11,359 nucleotides of DNA, taken from Euryarchaeota archaeon UBA486. Lineage in GTDB: Archaea; Thermoplasmatota; Poseidoniia; Poseidoniales; Poseidoniaceae. The notes under the pieces were generated by a model. It did no database searches. It saw nothing but the letters and a program-made list of their open reading frames with translations, and was not told the origin of the DNA. Positions within the stretch are counted from its first letter, which is position 1. Each line of letters starts with the position of its first letter. Positions 1 through 7,300 of the stretch are shown here, in pieces. The DNA is taken from positions 1-11,359 of the forward strand of contig DAET01000043.1 in NCBI GenBank assembly GCA_002497765.1, in the 5' to 3' direction. A program made the translations under genes and the position numbers.

Positions 1-228
1 GACTCTGGATGTGGATGGCCATCTTTCCATACAGAACACACCGATGCCAACATTCTTCGCGTTGAAGATCACTCTCACGGAATGCATCGAATTGAGGTTC
101 GATGCAGCTCGTGCGATGCCCATCTGGGGCACGTGTTCAACGACGGACCCGCTTCGTACGGTGGTGAACGGTACTGCATCAATTCAGCCTCCATGGTGTT
201 TGAGGAACAGGACGGTGAACAGGCATGA
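1..228 (+). CDS. msrB: Peptide methionine (R)-S-oxide reductase MsrB, C-terminal part (5' end outside window)
   Basis: Reading frame 1 is open from the first base to a TGA at 226-228 and gives 75 residues. It matches the C-terminal half of MsrB, which reduces the R-epimer of methionine sulfoxide in oxidised proteins using thioredoxin. Visible motifs, numbered from the window edge, are SGCGWPSF at 2-9, the second zinc-binding pair CSSC at 35-38, HLGHVFNDG at 41-49, and RYCINSAS at 57-64 with catalytic Cys59. The first zinc CxxC pair would lie upstream of the window. The stop overlaps the start of the next gene as ATGA, so the two are probably translationally coupled. No internal damage is seen and the protein looks functional. 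The family call is confident; only the N-terminus is missing. Confidence 0.95.
   Translation, partial: DSGCGWPSFHTEHTDANILRVEDHSHGMHRIEVRCSSCDAHLGHVFNDGPASYGGERYCINSASMVFEEQDGEQA
214..218 (+). promoter_or_regulatory. Shine-Dalgarno site for the QueD-family gene
   Basis: GGTGA lies 6 nt before the ATG at 225, inside the msrB coding sequence. It matches part of the archaeal anti-Shine-Dalgarno complement GGAGGTGATC. It supports the ATG at 225 as the start and coupling to msrB. Confidence 0.6.
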
Positions 229-683
229 CAACAACGATTCGAAGATACGTAGAGACAGACACCGGGCACAGGGTCCCAAACCACAAATCAAAGTGCAGAC
301 ATCTCCATGGCCACCGTTATCGTTTTGAAGCGGAAATTGAGGGAGATGTGGTGAACGTGTCGGGTGTTTCAGAGGAAGGCATGCTCATGGATTTCTCCGA
401 TGTTAGCAGCATTCTCATGGAGCATGTGCACGATGTTATCGACCATGCTTTTGTTGTCTATGAAGGCGATGCAGATGCCATTGCAGCCTGTCAGCACATG
501 GGTGATTCACACCGTACGGTGATCGTGCCGTTTATCCCAACGGCTGAAAACCTTGCAAAGTGGGCGTTTGATGCCGTCGCCCCCCACATTACCTCGGCGT
601 ATGGTAATCGTCTCCGGTTGGTCGCTATGCACTGCAGGGAGACCCCAAAATCCGTGGCCACATGGCGCCCGAACCTATCGTAA
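225..683 (+). CDS. queD: 6-pyruvoyl-tetrahydropterin synthase / QueD-family protein (6-carboxy-tetrahydropterin synthase)
   Basis: The 152-aa protein belongs to the PTPS/QueD family. QueD converts dihydroneopterin triphosphate to 6-carboxytetrahydropterin, an early step toward preQ0, which archaea insert into tRNA as the precursor of archaeosine. Visible residues are zinc ligands His15 (in DTGHRV), His28 and His30 (HLHGH), the catalytic Cys24 just before them, MDFSDV at 55-60, the Asp70/His74 segment HDVIDHAF, the PTAENLAKW motif at 105-113, and a late Glu139. The protein is somewhat longer than bacterial QueD because of a segment at about 80-100, which I recall as common in archaeal members. 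The start overlaps the msrB stop (ATGA). The 3' end overlaps the convergent methyltransferase gene by 9 bp. Which PTPS subtype it is cannot be settled from the sequence alone; a biopterin-type role is the alternative. Confidence 0.9.
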   Translation: MTTTIRRYVETDTGHRVPNHKSKCRHLHGHRYRFEAEIEGDVVNVSGVSEEGMLMDFSDVSSILMEHVHDVIDHAFVVYEGDADAIAACQHMGDSHRTVIVPFIPTAENLAKWAFDAVAPHITSAYGNRLRLVAMHCRETPKSVATWRPNLS

Positions 684-1499
684 TTTACGCCGATGTTCCT
701 TCCGCCATGATTCGTCGCCAGCGGCAAACTCCATCGCTGTGGTCGCCTCAACAAGGGCACCGATCAACCGCGTTGATTCTTCGGTGCTTGGAGAACCTTT
801 CAACAAGGTTCGTTTGAGGGTTTGCTCAACAGAGGAACGACGTGCTTCTGAAGTTCCAGTCGCAGCCGAAAATTGCTCGATGGCTCTGATCAACATTTCA
901 CGCACTTTCGGTTCAAGGGACGGTTGGAGCGGAACAATGTCGGGCAATCCGGGATCAACACCTTGCCGCTCAAGGACTCGAGACCGGTGGACCTCGTACA
1001 GGACAGCGTTCACGGCATGACTGAGGTTGGCAATCGGGTATCCTTCCCATGTAGGGAGCGTGACAAAGAAATCGCATTGCTCAAGGTCTGAGGTCGAGAG
1101 CCCCTTGCCCTCTTCGCCGAAGACAACAGCAACACGGCCACCGGCCTGGGCCAATCGCTCAACCATGTCCCAAGGATACAGGAAGTGGCGGAAGAGCGTT
1201 TTTTCCCCAACCTCACGCTTGCCGGAAGTTCCTACCACGGCCGAACAATCGGCCGTGGCGTCTTGAATGGTATCGTAAACGTTGAGCTCGTCAAGAAGAC
1301 GGGCCGCATGTTTCGCTCGTGCTCGTGTCTCGCCGTCCGTAGGGGAGCAGCGAGGGTTGACCAAACGCAGATCATCGAACCCGTAGTTCAGCATACTCCG
1401 GCAAATGGCGCCAAGATTACCCGGGTGCGTGACACCAACAAGAACAACGGTGAGGGCGAATCGCCCCGTTGGAAGTGGAATGTCTTGGCGCTCGCCCAT
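675..1499 (-). CDS. trmJ: TrmJ/SpoU-family tRNA or rRNA (2'-O-ribose) methyltransferase
   Basis: The 274-aa protein is a SPOUT-class (TrmH/SpoU) S-adenosylmethionine-dependent RNA 2'-O-methyltransferase with a trefoil-knot fold. The three family motifs are present. Motif 1 is HPGNLGAICRSM at 25-36, with Asn28 and Arg34. Motif 2 is VVFGEEGKGLS at 125-135. Motif 3 is PIANLSHAVNAVLYE at 155-169. A helical C-terminal extension of about 100 residues (about 175-274) follows, as in TrmJ-type enzymes, which methylate position 32 of tRNA. The ATG at 1499 is preceded by a strong Shine-Dalgarno site (1506-1515) lying over the end of the upstream 72-aa gene. It is the last gene of the ribosomal-protein operon, which fits a translation role. 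The symbol is by family resemblance; an rRNA target remains possible. Confidence 0.88.
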   Translation of the reverse strand: MGERQDIPLPTGRFALTVVLVGVTHPGNLGAICRSMLNYGFDDLRLVNPRCSPTDGETRARAKHAARLLDELNVYDTIQDATADCSAVVGTSGKREVGEKTLFRHFLYPWDMVERLAQAGGRVAVVFGEEGKGLSTSDLEQCDFFVTLPTWEGYPIANLSHAVNAVLYEVHRSRVLERQGVDPGLPDIVPLQPSLEPKVREMLIRAIEQFSAATGTSEARRSSVEQTLKRTLLKGSPSTEESTRLIGALVEATTAMEFAAGDESWRKEHRRKLR

Positions 1500-1502
1500 C
1501 GT

Positions 1503-1721
1503 TTACTCACCCTCCTCACTCAGAAAAGCGGCGATCCAGCGGGGGTCGCATGACTGGTACAAAAAGAAGAGAAAACCGCCGTGTTCACGATCAGCCATGA
1601 CCAGCGAGCGTTTCCGAAGATTGTGCTGCTGGCGAAGATGGAGGATCAAGCGTTCGAGCTCTTCCTGGTCTTCTCCATGGACGCTGACCGGTTGACGGTC
1701 CCAGTCAACCCAAATCGGCAC
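1503..1721 (-). CDS. Hypothetical protein of about 72 aa inside the ribosomal-protein operon
   Basis: An open frame lies between eS17 and the methyltransferase, starting most plausibly at GTG 1721, 10 nt after the eS17 stop. It runs as VPIWVDWDRQPVSVHG, then an acidic/amphipathic helix (EDQEELERLILHLRQQH), then a hydrophobic strand (GGFLFFLYQS), then a short helix ending SEEGE. This suggests a small alpha/beta domain. I do not recognise the family. The frame stays open upstream to 1874, but that part is the shadow of eS17. There is no in-frame ATG between the eS17 stop and the methyltransferase, so the start is uncertain: GTG is chosen by position, with only a weak GGTG upstream. Tight spacing on both sides and the SD of the next gene inside its 3' end argue that it is really translated. 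A ribosome- or RNA-related role is inference from context only. Confidence 0.65.
   Translation of the reverse strand: MPIWVDWDRQPVSVHGEDQEELERLILHLRQQHNLRKRSLVMADREHGGFLFFLYQSCDPRWIAAFLSEEGE
1506..1515 (-). promoter_or_regulatory. Strong Shine-Dalgarno site for the methyltransferase gene
   Basis: On the minus strand GGAGGGTGAG stands 6 nt before the ATG at 1499 and lies within the last codons of the upstream 72-aa gene. It fixes the methyltransferase start and suggests coupled translation. Confidence 0.75.
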
Positions 1722-1731
1722 GCAAACACCA

Positions 1732-1923
1732 TCAATCGGTGCGGCGTTGTCGGTAGCGGGTGACGTAGCCTGCAATCCAGTTGCGGAGCTTCTTCGATGA
1801 GACATCGGTGAGTTCGGACACCATGTGCTTGTTGTGGTCGAAGTCATCGGTGAACTTCTCACCGTGTTCCTCACAGAGACGGATGGCTCGGATTTTGATA
1901 AAACTTGGACGAATATTTCCCAT
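1732..1923 (-). CDS. rps17e: Small-subunit ribosomal protein eS17
   Basis: The 63-aa protein matches archaeal S17e over its whole length. It begins MGNIRPSFIK, carries the conserved middle KFTDDFDHNKHMVSEL, and ends with VSSKKLRNWIAGYVTRY. It is a component of the 30S ribosomal subunit. The ATG at 1923 is chosen over an in-frame GTG at 1932 because the family starts MGNIR and because a Shine-Dalgarno site (1932-1937) lies 8 nt before it. It sits 5 nt after the eL31 stop. In many euryarchaea the gene after eL39-eL31 encodes aIF6, so eS17 here is a lineage-specific arrangement. Confidence 0.93.
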   Translation of the reverse strand: MGNIRPSFIKIRAIRLCEEHGEKFTDDFDHNKHMVSELTDVSSKKLRNWIAGYVTRYRQRRTD

Positions 1924-1928
1924 GCATT

Positions 1929-2204
1929 TCACTCCTTCATCAATTTCACTTCAACGGGGAAGTCGGGCTCGTCGTGGCGAATGCACAAGAGACGTACCTT
2001 ACGTGGTGGATTCTCAATGCCTCGCTTCCAAATGTGTTCGTTGACCTCGGGGTCAATGTAGAGTTCCTCATCCTCTCGCACCTTCAGGTGGCGGATGACT
2101 TGCTCTCGAATGATTTGCATGGCGCGAGGTGCTCGCTTGTATCGGGTGATGTTCCATGCGTTGCGCAGGGGAACGATGAGTTCGGATTCATTGGGGCGTG
2201 CCAT
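1929..2204 (-). CDS. rpl31e: Large-subunit ribosomal protein eL31
   Basis: The 91-aa protein is archaeal/eukaryotic L31e, a protein near the exit of the 50S peptide tunnel. Characteristic segments are IVPLRNAWNITRYKRAPRAM at about 10-29, IIREQVIRHLKV at about 31-42, and the strand IDPEVNEHIWKRGIENPPRK at about 50-69, followed by VRLLCIRHDE. Its length is normal. The ATG at 2204 has an excellent Shine-Dalgarno site that overlaps the eL39 stop. It is third in the eL39-eL31-eS17 run, with gaps of 5-10 nt. Confidence 0.96.
   Translation of the reverse strand: MARPNESELIVPLRNAWNITRYKRAPRAMQIIREQVIRHLKVREDEELYIDPEVNEHIWKRGIENPPRKVRLLCIRHDEPDFPVEVKLMKE
1932..1937 (-). promoter_or_regulatory. Shine-Dalgarno site deciding the eS17 start
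   Basis: AAGGAG on the minus strand overlaps the last codons of eL31 and lies 8 nt before the ATG at 1923. It favours this ATG over the nearer GTG at 1932. Confidence 0.6.
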
Positions 2205-2209
2205 TCATC

Positions 2210-2216
2210 TCACCTC
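2210..2216 (-). promoter_or_regulatory. Shine-Dalgarno site for eL31
   Basis: GAGGTGA on the minus strand is a 7-base match to the anti-SD complement. It lies 5 nt before the eL31 ATG and overlaps the TGA of eL39, so eL31 is probably coupled to eL39 translation. Confidence 0.7.
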
Positions 2217-2370
2217 ATCGCTGCAACTTGCTGCGTCGCCATTGGTGTCGCTTGGGGTGCGATACCGTGTTTCGGTCGGTCTTGAGCATGACCCACACGG
2301 GGACACGCCGGTTCTGCTTTCCTGCCTTCAAGAGGCGAATTTTCTTTGCTGCTGGCTTATTTTTTGACAT
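2215..2370 (-). CDS. rpl39e: Large-subunit ribosomal protein eL39
   Basis: The 51-aa, strongly basic protein matches L39e along its full length. It starts MSKNKPAAKKIRLLKAGKQN, has the signature RRVPVWVMLKT at about 22-32, and ends HPKRHQWRRSKLQR. It lines the 50S peptide exit tunnel. The reading frame is open further upstream, but the ATG at 2370 matches the family start and is preceded by AAGGTG about 7 nt away, just after the PDCD5-like stop (13-nt gap). Confidence 0.96.
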   Translation of the reverse strand: MSKNKPAAKKIRLLKAGKQNRRVPVWVMLKTDRNTVSHPKRHQWRRSKLQR

Positions 2371-2383
2371 TTCGAGCACCTTC

Positions 2384-2743
2384 TCAGATTCTCCTAACGG
2401 ACGCATTGCTGCGGCTCTTGGACAGTTGGGTGAGGATCTGCTTGAGGGCAGCATCACTCATGGGGCTTTCAAAGCCCCCTTGTTCGGCCATGGCGGCCAA
2501 GTCGGCCTTGATCGAGGCCGCTCGCTTGGGTTCAACGAGGGCGATGCGAGCAAGGCGTGCTCGGGCGTCAGGCGTGAGATGACGACGAAGGATGGCCTCA
2601 ACATTTGCAGTCTCAGCGGCATGTTGTTGTGCTTGGGTTTCAGCTTCAAGTTGCTGGGCAGCCTGTGCCTGGAGTTGATCTTGAATTTCCTTCATGCGGC
2701 GTGCACGGAGGGCGGCCAACTCGTCATCGTGGTTGGCCGTCAT
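2384..2743 (-). CDS. PDCD5/TFAR19-family DNA-binding protein
   Basis: The protein, 119 aa from the ATG at 2743, is an archaeal PDCD5-like (TFAR19, COG2118-type) protein: a small helical bundle reported to bind DNA and commonly encoded beside eS19. Visible features are DDELAALRARRMKEIQ at about 6-21, a Gln/Ala-rich helix with many QAQ repeats (about 22-45), and the conserved core AILRRHLTPDARARLARIAL (about 50-69) with VEPKRA after it. The usual end follows, with QILTQLSKSR. The frame can also start at TTG 2773 (overlapping the eS19 stop) or GTG 2752. I prefer the ATG because its N-terminus fits the family, although its SD is weak. The cellular role in archaea is not settled. Confidence 0.9.
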   Translation of the reverse strand: MTANHDDELAALRARRMKEIQDQLQAQAAQQLEAETQAQQHAAETANVEAILRRHLTPDARARLARIALVEPKRAASIKADLAAMAEQGGFESPMSDAALKQILTQLSKSRSNASVRRI

Positions 2744-2769
2744 GGTGGTCACGCTCTCACTTCCCGTGG

Positions 2770-3261
2770 TCAATACTTGGCAAGGCCGGGGTACTGTGCT
2801 TCGGCTTCTTCGCGAACGGAATGGGCCACGTTATCAACGAGTTTCTGACCGGCAGCCGTGATTCGGCGACCTGAGTAAAGTTGCACTTTTCCGTCAACGC
2901 CCTCCACCTCTTTGGTGGGGACTTTTTCGACCAACCCGGCATCCTCAAGTTGTTGAAGAGCCGTGCGGATGATGTGTCGCGAAGCAACGCCTGGCGTGTT
3001 GGGCATGGCACCGTTGTCCTTCTTGCCGCCGAAGGCTTGGGCGAGGTGGGTCACACCGACCGGGCCGTTGCGAGCCACCTTACGGAGGATGGCGGCGGTG
3101 CGTAGGTACCACCAGTTGTCTTGGGTTGGCGGGCGCTCTCGGTCGACTGCCGTCTTGACATATTGCCCCCAGTCAGGCATTGAAACGGCCTTTTGTTCAG
3201 CCATGGCTTCGGCAAGCGCCGGGTTGAAGAGATCTGCGGGGATGTCATAGACGGTCGTCAT
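2770..3261 (-). CDS. rps19e: Small-subunit ribosomal protein eS19
   Basis: The 163-aa protein matches S19e of the 30S subunit. It starts MTTVYDIPADLFNPALAE, then carries the conserved PDWGQYVKTAVDRERPP (about 29-45), NWWYLRTAAILRKVARNGPVGV (about 49-70), the AFGGKKDNGAMP loop (about 76-87), HIIRTALQQLEDAGLVEKV (about 96-114), and a terminal GRRITAAGQKLVDNVA. It is slightly longer than typical archaeal S19e, with an extended C-terminus. The frame is open to 3420, but the ATG at 3261 matches the family start and is preceded by GGTG about 8 nt away. It is the first gene of the translation operon, divergent from the membrane-protein gene. Confidence 0.96.
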   Translation of the reverse strand: MTTVYDIPADLFNPALAEAMAEQKAVSMPDWGQYVKTAVDRERPPTQDNWWYLRTAAILRKVARNGPVGVTHLAQAFGGKKDNGAMPNTPGVASRHIIRTALQQLEDAGLVEKVPTKEVEGVDGKVQLYSGRRITAAGQKLVDNVAHSVREEAEAQYPGLAKY

Positions 3262-3297
3262 CGTGATACACCAAGCAACTTGCCGACCGTCCGCCCC

Positions 3298-3308
3298 TAT
3301 ATGAAAAC
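3298..3308 (-). promoter_or_regulatory. Candidate TATA box of the eS19 operon
   Basis: Read on the minus strand, TTTTCATATAG is centred about 40 nt upstream of the eS19 ATG. A start site about 27 nt downstream would give a leader of 10-15 nt that still includes the GGTG Shine-Dalgarno element. It is the most A/T-rich spot in this 140-bp divergent intergenic region. The prediction rests on position and composition only. Confidence 0.5.
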
Positions 3309-3371
3309 AGCGGGTCAAGCCCTCGTTCAGACCAAACCGATTTGGGCCACACAACCCATCGGATACAAGCC

Positions 3372-3380
3372 TTCTAAAAC
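3372..3380 (+). promoter_or_regulatory. Candidate TATA box for a leaderless transcript of the two-TM protein gene
   Basis: TTCTAAAAC is centred 26 nt before the ATG at 3402. There is no purine-rich Shine-Dalgarno motif before this ATG. Both facts fit an archaeal leaderless mRNA whose 5' end is at or near the start codon. Confidence 0.4.
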
Positions 3381-3401
3381 AGCCGTTCGTTGGTTGGACC
3401 A

Positions 3402-4256
3402 ATGAAGAAAGCGTTGGCACAAAACCCCAACCTCTTGAGGACCCTGATTGGATTGTCCTTGACGCTGATCTTCATGCTGTCGTACGCCGTTTACGGCGCC
3501 ACGGTATCGCCGTCGGTCTACATTTACCAAACCGAGCCCACCGTCGATCAATACAACGCTGCTGAGGCCGACCAGGACGTTGTTCGAACCTATGACGAGG
3601 AGACCAACACCACCACGTGGGCATGGCAAGTCATCGCCAACGATGCCAACCTCACATGGGTGAACATCACCGCTACGGAATTGGCTCCTGGAGCCGTACT
3701 GAGAGTGACCAACGTCGCCATGCTCTACAGCCATGAACTTCTCGGGAACACCTACGACCTTCAAAACCCTCTCGAGGAAGAATTCTCGTGTGCCGATTTG
3801 TGTGATTACGCATCCTCCCACGAGCGAACATCCGAAGACGGGGGTACCATTGAATTCCACGCACTGACATCCGTTGACCCTGCGCGACGGTCCAACGGCT
3901 CCATCTTTGCTGAAGATCTCGCAGAAGCAGAAGAGAAAGCGCGAAACGCCATCGCTTACACGCACTCACCATCGATCATCAGAATTGAAATCGTGGAGGA
4001 AGGAGATCGAACAACAGAACCGAGCATTTCTGCAGAAACCGTCAATGAAGCGTTTGGCAGCGTCGAGGTCTTTTCCGTCGATGCAGGCACCGAGTTCCTC
4101 TGGGCACTCGCAGCCGTCGTAGGGTGTTTCTCGATGGTCCTGATTCCGTCCTTTACCGTGTATTTTGCTGCACGCGCAAAAGAAAAGCGAGACGAAGCGA
4201 AACTTGAGTTGGCCAAGGCCCAAGTCGAAGCCACAATCGAGGCGGATGATGCTTGA
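3402..4256 (+). CDS. Membrane protein of unknown function, two TM segments with an external domain
   Basis: The protein is 284 aa from the ATG at 3402; an in-frame TTG at 3390 would add four residues. A basic N-terminus leads into TM1 (about 14-34, TLIGLSLTLIFMLSYAVYG). An acidic, Asn/Thr-rich presumably extracellular domain spans about 35-230. TM2 follows (about 232-256, FLWALAAVVGCFSMVLIPS), then a charged Lys/Glu/Ala helix (about 257-280) that may form a short cytoplasmic coiled coil. The external part has N-glycosylation sequons (Asn69, 83, 88, 165) and a close cysteine pair, Cys130/Cys134, that could form a disulfide. I do not recognise the family. It precedes the giant surface-protein gene by 57 nt on the same strand, so a joint envelope role is possible but unproven. 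Confidence 0.85.
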   Translation: MKKALAQNPNLLRTLIGLSLTLIFMLSYAVYGATVSPSVYIYQTEPTVDQYNAAEADQDVVRTYDEETNTTTWAWQVIANDANLTWVNITATELAPGAVLRVTNVAMLYSHELLGNTYDLQNPLEEEFSCADLCDYASSHERTSEDGGTIEFHALTSVDPARRSNGSIFAEDLAEAEEKARNAIAYTHSPSIIRIEIVEEGDRTTEPSISAETVNEAFGSVEVFSVDAGTEFLWALAAVVGCFSMVLIPSFTVYFAARAKEKRDEAKLELAKAQVEATIEADDA

Positions 4257-4274
4257 TAAAAGCACGACATTGGC

Positions 4275-4283
4275 ACTAAATAG
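4275..4283 (+). promoter_or_regulatory. Candidate TATA box for the large surface-protein gene
   Basis: ACTAAATAG lies 31-39 nt before the ATG at 4314, which would place transcription start a few nt before that ATG. No poly-T stretch follows the upstream gene, so read-through from 3402 is an equally good explanation. Low confidence. Confidence 0.3.
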
Positions 4284-4313
4284 ATAGACCAACATACCCC
4301 AAATGTGGGGCCG

Positions 4314-7300
4314 ATGAAATCCGCTGCAACCGCGCTCGTGCTGTTGTTTGTCTTGAGTTCGATGTCCGTCGCAGGCCCTCACCTTCTTGCCGAACAAACG
4401 GTGTACGGGAGTCCAACCAATCCAACAGGCGTGGACCTCAGAGTTGTATCCGTGAGCGTGGAATACACCAACAGCGCCGACGAGGCGAAATACAAGATGT
4501 TCTCTTCAAACCATCCAATCTTCGGATTCAATCGCCCTGCTGAGCTCTTTGTCATCGATGCCATGGTGAACACCTCAGCAAGCCTGACCATCACGGTCGA
4601 AAACATCGGAACGGCAACATCTGGAACCATCGATGTGAACGTACTGCTGCTCCATGACGACTACGACTACTTCGAATTCGCCAATTCGACCGTCCAAATG
4701 GCAGCCCTTCAAGGAGGAAGCAGCAACACGGTCAACGTGCAGGTTGTTCCGGGTTATGCAGGAAACCACACCCTCGCGGTTCAAGCAACCCCCACGGTTT
4801 CCGACGACAACCCAAGCAACAATGCACGGCAACAACCGTTCACCGTTGGGCATACCTACTTCAATTGCGATTCTTCAACTGCGTGGTCGTTTGGAAGTGG
4901 CTGGATGCTCTCAACCGACACATCGATTTCACAAGGGCGAAGTTGCCATGCTGGAAACGGACAATCGTCGAATTACAACAACAACGTGATCGCTGCCTTG
5001 ACCACGCCCGTGATGGACATGTCAGACGCGCTCAACAACCCATCAAGGACCAACGGTGTCTCGTTTTTCTACACTGGCTCAACGGCAGCAAACGATAAAC
5101 TGACCATCCACGGAAAAAACGCCTTCGGCGCATGGTCCGAGGTAGGTTCAATCACAGGAACGATCGACAACGTCTTCACGGACGGTGCAAACTGGCAGAC
5201 GTTCAGCGTCTCGAACAAGGGTCACAACTCACCGTTAATTCCAGTTGCCGATGAGTTGTTTCATGCCAACTCGCAGTTCAAGTTCGAGTTTACGTCCGAT
5301 GCTACTGGAACGGACATCGGCTTTTACATCGATGACATCGTTTTTGTCTACGAACAGAAGGTGCGTCCCGAGGAGTTTAGTGTCTCTGCTCAGGGCATCT
5401 CAACCAACGGAGCCATTCCAGGCGAATGGGGTAACATCTCCCTCAACATCATCAACACCGGAAACATCTCTGAAACGTTCATCCCCCGCTTGGAGGGCCT
5501 GCCCCAAGGGTGGGATGCGTACTACACGAGACCATCTGGCACGAGTTTTGATCCGAATGGAGGATTGCTTTCTCGCCCCGGTAACCCTGCAAGTTTCAGC
5601 ATCATGATTCAACCCGACGCAAATGCCAGCCTTGGGTTCCAGCAAATGACGGTCAACATCACATCGGTTCAATACCCGAGTGTATATGCCGTCCTCCCTG
5701 TCCAATTTTTGGTCAAAGCCGACCGAATTCCCGTGATTATTCCACCGCCCGTTAGACCCAGCTGTCCACCTGGTTACACGTGCACCTTTGAGGTCGGATT
5801 AACAAACGAAGGTGGTGCGACAGATGTCTTTGATGTGACACTGGATACAGCGACCATCCCGAATGATTGGAGCGTTGGTTTAGCGTGGAGTCAAGACAGT
5901 TCGGTGTTGCTTCGACCCAACGAAACGGTCCAAGCCTTGTTCACACTGATGACACCCTCGGATGCTGCGCCTGACACTGTTGTGGAATTTGATCTCAGCC
6001 TGACCTCACAGAACGATACATCGAGAAGCGATGTCAAGACCATTCCCGTCTCTGCGTCCATGGTGAGCATCGCTGATGTCGCCCTCGACATGGACGATGA
6101 AGGAGATATCCGCTACGTTGACGCGGGAAGTCAAGTGGTACTGAAATACACCATTTGGAACAATGCGACGCGGCAAGATATCTTCTCAATGCGAGTTGAT
6201 GTTGAGCAACTCGGAGAATGGATCGTCCATCAGCCGACACGCCCGGATGCTGTATTGAATCCCGGAGCGACCACCACATTTGAGATTACGATCGACGTTC
6301 CTGCAGACGCACAGGCGGATGATGCAGGGCCGATGATTACGCCTGTACTGGAATCCAAGCGCAGTTTCATGGAAATTGAGGGCGAGTCTTACGACGGATT
6401 ACGCGTGAAGGCCGTTCATGACCTCAACCTCGCGTTGATTGAAGCACCTACGAAACTGAAGCCAGGCGTCCCCAACGAATTGCAATGGCGTATCAGCAAC
6501 GATGGAAACGGACCCGCCATGGCCGTCATCCAACCCGTTGATCTCAACGAAGCGTGGGATTGGTGGCTCCAACGGGATGGCGTTAACATCACTGGGGCCA
6601 TTCGTCTTGATGGAACGCCGGAGGACCCAAACGAGCAAAACATCAGCCTGTGGTTGTCGATTCCATTGGATTCACCTGCAGGTGGATTGAACACCATCAC
6701 CGTTGAGCTCTTACATCAAAACGGGGAAACAGACCTCACGGCAGAGAACAACGCCGTCGAGGTCATCATGTCGACGGAAGCGGTTCGGATTCCTTCATTG
6801 CAACTCATTGATCAGAGCACCGCTGCCATGGCAGGCACAACCATCTTCGCACAGGCCATCATCCAAAACGATGGGAACGCACCTGAATCAGGATTGACAT
6901 CCGTCGGCCGGGTCTCATCCACGCCACCTGTTCCTGGCTTGGTTGTGTTTTACAGCGTGGAAGGGGCCGACCTCCCGGTAAATGCGCCTTCGCCATTGCT
7001 CATCGGTGCAGGTGGTTCTCAAGTTCTTCAGCTGGAGGTCCTCATTCCAGAGGACGCATCGTTGAACACCCGGTTTGTCCTTGAATTCGAAATCCTTGGT
7101 GTGGTGGACGACGAGGGTTTACCCGTCCAGATGAAAACACAAGCCCTCGTCATGCTCAACCAACAGCGAAGCCTTGAGTCAGAAGCTGGGCTGATGAACG
7201 AAGGCGCCACACCACATGGAACGGCTACTCCCGTTCAGGTGAACGTGACTTCCAAGTCAACCATGAACGAACAGATCGTTGTGAACATGGAGGGTGAGCT

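Noticed and set aside
2198..2848. A 216-codon plus-strand open frame opposite eL39 and the PDCD5-like gene
   Set aside because: The opposite strand holds well-recognised conserved proteins across the same bases, and the plus-strand product is Ser/Cys-rich without a family match.
3327..3965. A 212-codon minus-strand open frame opposite the two-TM protein gene
   Set aside because: Val/Gly/Arg-rich shadow sequence. The plus-strand frame has a clear TM-domain-TM architecture and a plausible promoter.
4297..4310. Short inverted repeat CCCCA-AATG-TGGGG just before the surface-protein start
   Set aside because: A 5-bp stem in a short intergenic region is weak. It has no poly-T tail for a terminator and no evidence for an operator.
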